From assembly GCA_963693285.1 (NCBI GenBank), contig OY848918.1, forward strand, positions 16,180,263 through 16,244,262: a DNA stretch of 64,000 nt. Reading direction: 5' to 3'. Of this stretch, positions 28,701 to 37,700 are shown in pieces. The notes under the pieces were generated by a model. It saw only the letters and a list, made by a program, of their open reading frames with translations. It was not told the DNA's origin and ran no database searches. The DNA comes from Xestospongia muta. Lineage: Eukaryota > Porifera > Demospongiae > Haplosclerida > Petrosiidae. The position numbers and the translations under genes were made by a program. The number at the start of each line of letters is the position of its first letter. Within the stretch, counting starts at the first letter, position 1.

Positions 28701-31700
28701 GATTTCGGTTCCTTGGGGTGGGACCCTCCATAATGGCTCACACTTTCTCTGGGGCAAGGTGGAGCCCTTTTTTATAAATGATTACATTAAAAGTTTCTAC
28801 TTGAGAAGATATTTAAATGGAAAATTTACTTTTAAGTTCTTCGTCTTGTAAATTTGAAATATTCGTTAAATTAGAATAACGGCATAAATAGGCTAACCTG
28901 CAATATTGTATTAAAATTCCAGTAGGTGGACCAGATTGTGCGTCTTAACTACGAAAACTTGTGTAATCAGTATTAAGAACGAGTAACAGCTATCACATTG
29001 GTAACAAGATGTCTACAAAGCCAATATTTAGTCATCTTGACAGCTTTAATACAAGGGAAGAGTAACTCTCTAGCTGTAAGGAGAAAGGGGAACTGTTTTT
29101 TCAAGCTAATGATGTAGTGGAGTACAAGAAACTCCCTGTATTTATAAGCATAGTTAGTTCATAGAGTTTGCTCTCTTTTGAAACGTGTTGATGCTTGCTA
29201 AATTTAATGACTGGTTTAAAGTTGGCAGTGCTATAGGTCTGATAACTGGACCAATTATTTTGCAGCTATGTGTCTAAATAAAAGAATGCCACAAAGAGTA
29301 GAAGGGGCAAATGAGAATGTATGTGCTATCATAGCATCAATCTCTCGTGTTCATTTGGTGGTAAAGACTGCAAAAACAAAGGGAATGGTTTGAGATCTAA
29401 CAAAACATGAGTAACGGGCAAGTTCAAGACATTGAGTAAATCTTGTTATCTTCCTCTATTTAGTACCATAAAGCAGCAATGTCCAGCTGGAATTAGGTTT
29501 TCTTAACTGATGACAAACAGTTTTTAAAGTGACTTCTGTAAATGAAGATCATAACCATCCTGTAACCAAAGTAATTCTACTTACCATCAGATGTTATCCA
29601 TGATGTATGTATCATTTTAAATAGATTATTTACGACCATTTACTATGCAAAGGACATTGAATGAAGATTAAAGAGGAGAAACCAGTAAACTCTTAAAAAT
29701 GAAATTCAATAAAAACTACTTCAGTAACATATATCTGATATGACTGGAAAAGTGGTGACTTTGAAGGTCGTCACTAATGTCCAAACCAAAGTGGACCAAT
29801 TCTCTGACAGAAACAATTTAGAAGCATCAATACAACGTTTGAGACATATAGATGGTATACATTTTACAGATTAAAGATGTTAATGTGTATCCATGACTAT
29901 TTTTACTAGGGTCTACTGTTGAAGTGTAAAGAAATGATGAGAAAGAATTCACTGGGCTATTTTTTCAGGCCAACATTATGAAGGTCACATATGCTGCATG
30001 TCCTGAGCTCATAATGGTTGATGCTACATATTACTTGAACGAACTTTGGATGCCACTTTATTTGATTCTTATTGTATTGTGGATGGTAATGGGAAAAGTG
30101 AGATAGTAGGACTTTATCTTACATCACTGGAAACAAGAGAAGCTATTTATGAGATGGTAAGATGGTTCAAAATCCACAATTCTCCTTGGAAAAGTACAAG
30201 AGTAATCTTGACTGACAGAGATTTTGTTGAAAAAGCAGAACTACTTCTTTGCTTTTTTCACACATTACAAAGCTTCAGACGAGAAATCACCTTTAAAAAG
30301 ATGGGTTTATGTTCTTGTAAGCTTAGCCATGTTCTTGAATTATGTCAAAAGCTAGCTTATTCAAAGTCAGAGGCAGATTACAATTAAAAGTACCAAGGAT
30401 TGTTACAGTGTGGACACAAGTCTGTTGTTACTTATTGTAATGTAAGCTGGCATCCAATTCAACAACAATGGTGCAGTGCTTCTAGGGAGCAAATTTCACA
30501 TTAGGAGAGAGAACTATAAATAGACTGGAATGTATTAACTCTAAAGTTAAGAGTATTCATTCATGATATGCTGATCTGTCGATGTTCTTTGATCAATTTT
30601 TTCTCCTTTGTCTTGTCTGCACAATGAAAGAGATCCTGTTCCACTGATGGCCTGTGTAAAGAAGCATGCAAGGTCTCTAGCTACTGAGTCACCTGAAGAA
30701 CAGTATGCACAGCTGGTGACACAATACACTCTATGCTTTATTAAGAATCAATTGTCTCTTCGAACGAAAGCGGAACTTCTTGATGATTTTCATGGAGACA
30801 CTGTTGTATCATCATAAGGTAGTCTCTCTGTATCTGCTGTGCACTGTCAATGTATGTTCTGGAAAAGTTCTGGAAAACGTCTTAGTTATTTTGAAGAGGT
30901 TTGTTGATGCCAATGTTGTTGATTCTGCAATTAAAGGTTCTCTTATTAATGAAGACAATGTTGAGGTCTGTCCAGAGACAATTTCCTGCTCCTGTTTAGA
31001 TGAAAATGTATGCATTGAAAGCTGTAGGAAATATTTTTCTCCTGATGCATGGGTCAGTGTTAAGGCTGTTGTCGAGGTAGGCAAGAGTCATCCTATTTAG
31101 TACTGTGGTCAGTGCAGGGATCTAATTGATGATGGAAGATTCCAAAGTTTGTTACTCATGCTTGAAATGGTTTCATTTCCATTGCATTAGTTTCAAAAGT
31201 CCTCCCAAATTAAAGCTATGGTACTGTCGAACTTGTTATATCATTACTGATAAGTTGTGAAACTTCAATGCAGTATCGATGATCGCAGTTCATCTTTCAT
31301 TAGGAATTTTTATTGAGTGGGTGTGGTTTTACTTTTGGAGGCGTGATTTCGATTGCCAGACCAATTGTTGGAAAGTAATGAGTCTGATTTCCAAACCTAT
31401 AGGCACTGCCTTTAAAGTTTGGTGTACTTCAAGCAATGGTAAAGTTAGGTTATTACTAGAGAAATATAAAGAAGTCTTCACAGAAAAGTTGGGGACAATG
31501 ACTCAGCATATGGATAAACTGCACTTGAAGAGAAATCACAAACACAATTGTTGGAGACCTCACACTGTAACCTTCTCTCTTGAACTGTCCTTTAAGCTGA
31601 GCTAGGCAATTTGCTGTCATTGAGCAAAATTGAGCCTGTAAATTACAGTGAGTGTAAAGCCCCTATTGTAAGTGTTCTGTTGTAATAAGATGGAAAACTA

Positions 31701-34700
31701 CCCCTTTGTTGTGGTTTTAAAGCAATGATCAACCCAGTACTCCATGTGGACCTATATCTATTACCAAAAGTCAATGACCTTTATACATAGTTATCTGGGG
31801 AAGTAAATTCTCTGTTTTTGACCTCTCCCTGGCTTATCACCAACTATTCTGTGATGAACAGCCCCAGTCTTAGTTACCATTAATACCATCAGAGCCTGTA
31901 TTGATTTTTCACTAGCCATTTACAATGGACATCATCCCTGAAGGAGTACCACAATCAATTTGTTACATAGTGATATCTGCATTTGCTGATGCTAATAACA
32001 AAGAACATCTCCATATTCTCAAGGAAGTACTGATATGCCTAAAACACCTTGGTATAGCAATGAAACAGACAAATTGTCAGTTTTGTGGTGTGATTAATGT
32101 ACGAAGTTGCATGAGAAGATCATAAGAGTAACAAGATTGATGCTATTTCTTATGGTCACAAAGCACAGAATATCCTGGAGTTATGTTCCCTTCTAGAGCT
32201 AAATAATTATTATGGAAATTTATTCCGAATTAACCAAATATTACAACCATAAATAAACTGTTACGAAGTAATGTGAAGTGGGAGTGGTCTATACTATGTA
32301 ACTAATCTGTAGATCATAATAGCAAAGCATTAGTGTAATCAAAGTTTTGGTACATCATATTCAGGACTACCCACAGTTCTAGCAATAGTGGCCTCTCACT
32401 ATGGTATTGGAGCAATGTTGTCAAACATATGTAAAGATAACAGTAAAAATCTAATCCTTAGGCATCTAGAACCTTAACCAAAGCAGGAAAAATTTTGCTC
32501 AAATAGAAAGAAAAGCATTATCCATAGTGTTTGGCATTAAGTTCTATCAGTATTAGTATTTGCACAGATTAGAAATGCTAATTAGACCACAAGCGTTAAC
32601 TTCAATATTTAACTCAAAGAAATGTGTGATCCCACAATCAGCAGCCCAATTACAGAGACGGGCTTAAATCTTGTCTGTTTATAACTACACCATAGAGTAC
32701 AAGTCAAGACAGTTACATGAGAATGTATATGCATTGTACTCTATTCCACTTAATCAAGATATGTTTGTGAATATGGCCTTACTGGTAGCCATTTTAATTT
32801 GACCCAAATAAATCAATAACCGGTCAATAGTGCTCAGATCCAGGCTGAAAGTAGAAGAAATATTATCCTGAGTAATCTTTTACATTACACTTGAGAGCTG
32901 AGCATCTATAAAATCAGAGATTCTCAAAGCTTATTTTTATATATAGAGCTATTGAAATTTAATATTGCAATGTAAATTATATGTTCTCTATTTGAACTGT
33001 AGTGATATGTTGATCTAGTCTGGATGGTTATACACACTAATTGTTTATTATATAATAGGCTGTATCACTATAGGATGATTGTGTAAAGGACTATATCAGA
33101 ATAACATGATCTAAGTATAAGCCAACAATGCTAGCTACTGGGCCACCACATACTACAATGATGAAGTATGGGCTAATTACTTACAGGATAGTACATATAC
33201 AGTATGTATACAGAGGTATATGAACTCATATCAGATTTAGATGTACTAAAGAAATTAAACTCATAAAGTCAGTAAAGGATACTTTTGCTTGTATAGTCTG
33301 TACAGATTATGTCAGTATAATTATAAAATGAATTTGCTTACAACGAGAAAATTTTATATGTATTATTGTATCATTGAAAAGTTTTAAAGACTGTACAGAC
33401 TTCTAAATATGTGCTTGTGTCATAATATTTTAAGCTAATATCTTATTTCACTTATTTCACTAAGTCCATTTTTCTATGAACTAATTAATAGCACAGCAGT
33501 GATATGTGATCATTTTGTTACTTTAGGTACATTTGTATTACACTAGGAATAACCCCTTGATGTTGTCAATGCCTAATATTAATTAGATGTACTCATTACC
33601 ACTGTCTGATAAGTGTTTATGAACTGTTTAGAGTATTAATGAACCATTATGAGAAAACAGTATTCATTATTAATATATCACTAGATAGACCCTATTTTAG
33701 TTTAAACATTTCCTTAAAACCTAAAGCTTAGATTACTGCTAGTCATTTAGTACCGCTAAACAATACAAGATCTATTAATATCACATTAACATTCTCCATG
33801 TTACAGGCACTATTTAGAGTCAACTTGTATGAGATGGCTAAATAGACAAATCCATCTTACTTACTAATCAATGATGCATATATAATTGTTTGACCTTTCA
33901 TTACTATTAATATAACATTGCCCATGTTACATGTAGTAACAGACCATGTGCAAGGACCAGACATACAGTATAGACATTTCTAGTAGCTATAACAAAACTA
34001 GAATAGTTTAGGGACACATATTAAGGAGAGATTCTATTGACATTTATATTTCAATACATGTTTAATTTATTATACAGAATACACAAAGGCATCCATAGAC
34101 ATGGACAAATGTTTATGGCTTCCTTTGTGCTGGTTGTGTTGTGATAAATAATATTCATGGTCATTGTAGTTGATGAATTTAATAGAAGATTATGATGTTT
34201 ATTTAATCTTCAAATTTGAATTCAAAAACATGTTAACTTGTAACAATTGTTGGATTATCTCAAAATTTATGCTTTTAACTCAGTAATAATTCAAAAGCTA
34301 TTGATCTTGGACAAGGAGATACAAGGCTAGTACACCTCAGTATACTACTATAAAACAGGTACATTTCTATGTTCTAGAGTCACAAGCACTTCACCTCCGT
34401 TAGCTCAAGTCAATGTAACACATTCATGTATATAGTATATAGTGTCAGTATGGGCACAGTACTAATGTACAGACATATTAGTGTGTTCAGTTTATAATAC
34501 TCATAATGTAGTTAGTGTGATGAAATATTGAGATTCTAATAAATTGAGGTTTCAATTTTCACAATTTTAAGAATATTGGTAACAAAACAAGAAAAGTATA
34601 ATGTGAGAGTTACATTAATAAACTCACATGTGTATATCTATATATAAAATGTATTCATATATACATTACAACAATATTGTTACTATATATGAACACTCAC

Positions 34701-37700
34701 ATTATCTGTGCAATTAGGGTCTGCATTGTTTAGAAGTAGAAGAGACACAATTTCAGTGTTTCCATAATAAGATGCAACAATCAACGGTCTCTTAAAACCC
34801 TATATAATAGTAGGCGATAATGTTTGTTATTAACAAATGACAGTTAACAGATTAACAATTATTTTTTAAACAATAATGCAAAGTTTTAAAGAGTACAAAC
34901 ACTATCACAATAGTAACAGTAGTATTATTATATTAATAAAATATAAGTTATTTCTAATAGATGATATTGTAAAGAAGTCAGTGAACCTATAATTGGATTA
35001 GGACAACTTAAATTAACATCATAATACTATGAATGGATTAAAAGTCATTACTGGACTTCTTTAATATCTTGAAATCATTTTTAATTATGGGGTCCTTATA
35101 AATACTACATTACTCATTAAAATGTATTATAAGCATTATTTGCAATTATATAGTTACTCTGTGGATATGTTAATAATATATGTTTTACTAGTAAACATAG
35201 TCAACCCAATATACTGGTTTAAACTCTGTATATAAGAAATGTCAAACTAAATTATCTTAAATATAAAATACTGTATATACAGGAAACCATTGCAGAAGGA
35301 ATAATTTTGGAAATATTTCAAATGTAAAGTGAGTTTGTTTAATTCCCAGACTGACAGTCTAGATTTTTCTAGTAATTATAACAAACCTACAATAGTTTAG
35401 TGACAGATATTACCTTTTAATAGTACAAACATGGATATCATAAAATGCTTACAGTAAAAGGAGAGATTCCTTTGACATTTATATTTCATTGCATATTTAA
35501 TCTATAAAAATGCACTAAAGTGCTTAACCTCGCTGGGGTGCCCAGTGTAAATCTATACTGCAGAGTGCTTGTACATGTAAATTTAAGATTGGACAAGGTG
35601 TGGTCAAATTATTAATGGAATCACGTGATGGAGATTACAAACTGTTGTTTGATGACTCAGCATTTCTCTTCAATCAAAGGGAAAAAGCTTTGTCGTTTAC
35701 TGGGTAGTTTGCACCCTAATTGACATGTCTGTGAAGCTGTAACTGAGTAAGTAATAGTATCATTCAATTGCCAAGCATGACTAAGTGCTAGATTTGTGAT
35801 AAATGTTTCTCTGACCCTTTACATGACGCTTTAAAATGTCTCAATATTTCATATACAAAATTTGTTGTAACTTGAAAATGAAGCGTTCTCTGGAAACGTC
35901 CCATAGTACAAATATAAATCAATATATTATCTATTAGTAGCAATTTTTTCAGTGCTGTGAGACGTTTGCTGAATGAGTTACTTCGCTCCAAGTCCATGTA
36001 CAATCTTAAAAACACTTTTCAGAACTTTTCTAACGATTGCTTCGACCAACGGCCTTATGTCTTGCTGATCCGTATTCCTCTAAGATTCTCTACAGCATAT
36101 TAAAAAATTTCCACATTAGGTTTTTTTTATTTTTTGAGAAACGGCACCTTGACTATTCAGCATGAAAATTCTTTTGCGAGTTTTAAGCTTTCTTTTTCTT
36201 TGACGATGTTCTTGATACTACTGTTGTAAAGTCAACAAGTTTTTCTATTCGTTGCTAAACATTGGTAGCTGCAACGCTTCAATTGCCAAGTTATAGCAGT
36301 TCAAAATAACAGGCAGTGCAGACACACACACACACACACACTGACAGACTACAGTAACTTCGCTTCGCGCCTATGCGCAGCGAGGTTAATAATACAGTAT
36401 GCACAAAAACATACATGTACACAGCAAAAGCTTGTGACTTTCATTGTGCAGGCATTTTGTAATAAATAATATTCACGATCATTGCAGTTGGTGAATTTAG
36501 TTGAAGAATATGGCTTTTATTAAATCTTGAAATAATAAAATTAAACACATGTTAACTTGTAATAGTTGTGGATTACTTCAAAATTTATGTTTTTAACTCA
36601 GTAATAAGTCGAAAGTTATTGATATTGGATAAGGAGATTTGAAGTAAAAAAACTTCAGTATACTGCCATATACAGACAACATTTCAAGGTTCTACAGTGT
36701 GTGTGTGAATGATTTGGACAAAGCTAAAGTAGGAATATTTCCTTGTTGGGTGTTAAGGCAGTGTTGTTATATAAACAGGAAATCTTTTGAGAAGGAATAA
36801 TTTTGTAAATTTTACAAATGTGAAGTGATTTAGGTCAATTCCCAGTTATCATATAAGTGTGGTATTTGTATAGCATTTCATTCTGATGGCTGAAATACTA
36901 ATGAAATTGTGCTTCAGATAATATCACGAAATTTGAAAGTAAACAAAACTATTTTTCATATCATATCAAGGTCTCTGAGCTGAGTCTACTGATAAGATAT
37001 CTTATTAGAAAATCAAAATATCCATGGTCAATCAGCTATCTATTAATAGTCTGCCCCTTTATTAATAGAGGAAGGATCAGGGGATTAGCACATATTGGAT
37101 TGGTACAACACATAAAAATGTTGCAGACCACAGAAATGTCATCTATACTTCAATTTTAAAGATCATCACCACAATAAGTCCATAGCATAACAGTCTTTTG
37201 TGTTTTATTTCTCTTAATAGACCTTCAGTTCTGACTATGATCTACCTATAAATGTATTCCTTCTATACAAGTCCTATATGCTCTTGTCTCAAGACTCATT
37301 CTCTCTAAGCAAATGGACAGGAACACCAGACTAGTCTAATTCTTTATGAAATTTTAGCTGTTGCCAATGACTCACTATTACTTTTTCATGCAAAATAAAA
37401 TCCAACATGTCCTTATTAACTAATACCTCTCTATTACTATACCAATATATAGTTAGTCTCTAAATATGATTGAATTGTTTTTTTTTCCTTTTTTACTAGT
37501 AATCATAAAACATACAATACACTGGTATAACCTCTGAATGTAAAAGGTCATCCTTATTAAAAAAATTATTTAATATCATTCATTGTCATAATTTAAAACT
37601 TAGTCTTATTCATTGTCATAATTATCTTAATTGAATAATTGTAGGTCATGAATATTATTATCATAGAAATGTTCACAGTAACACTTGTAAGAGGTAATTT

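Noticed and set aside
35788..36015. 75-codon minus ORF within the TTAA-flanked element
   Set aside because: Broken in the right-arm copy and in the 11.3-kb fragment; no recognisable domain.
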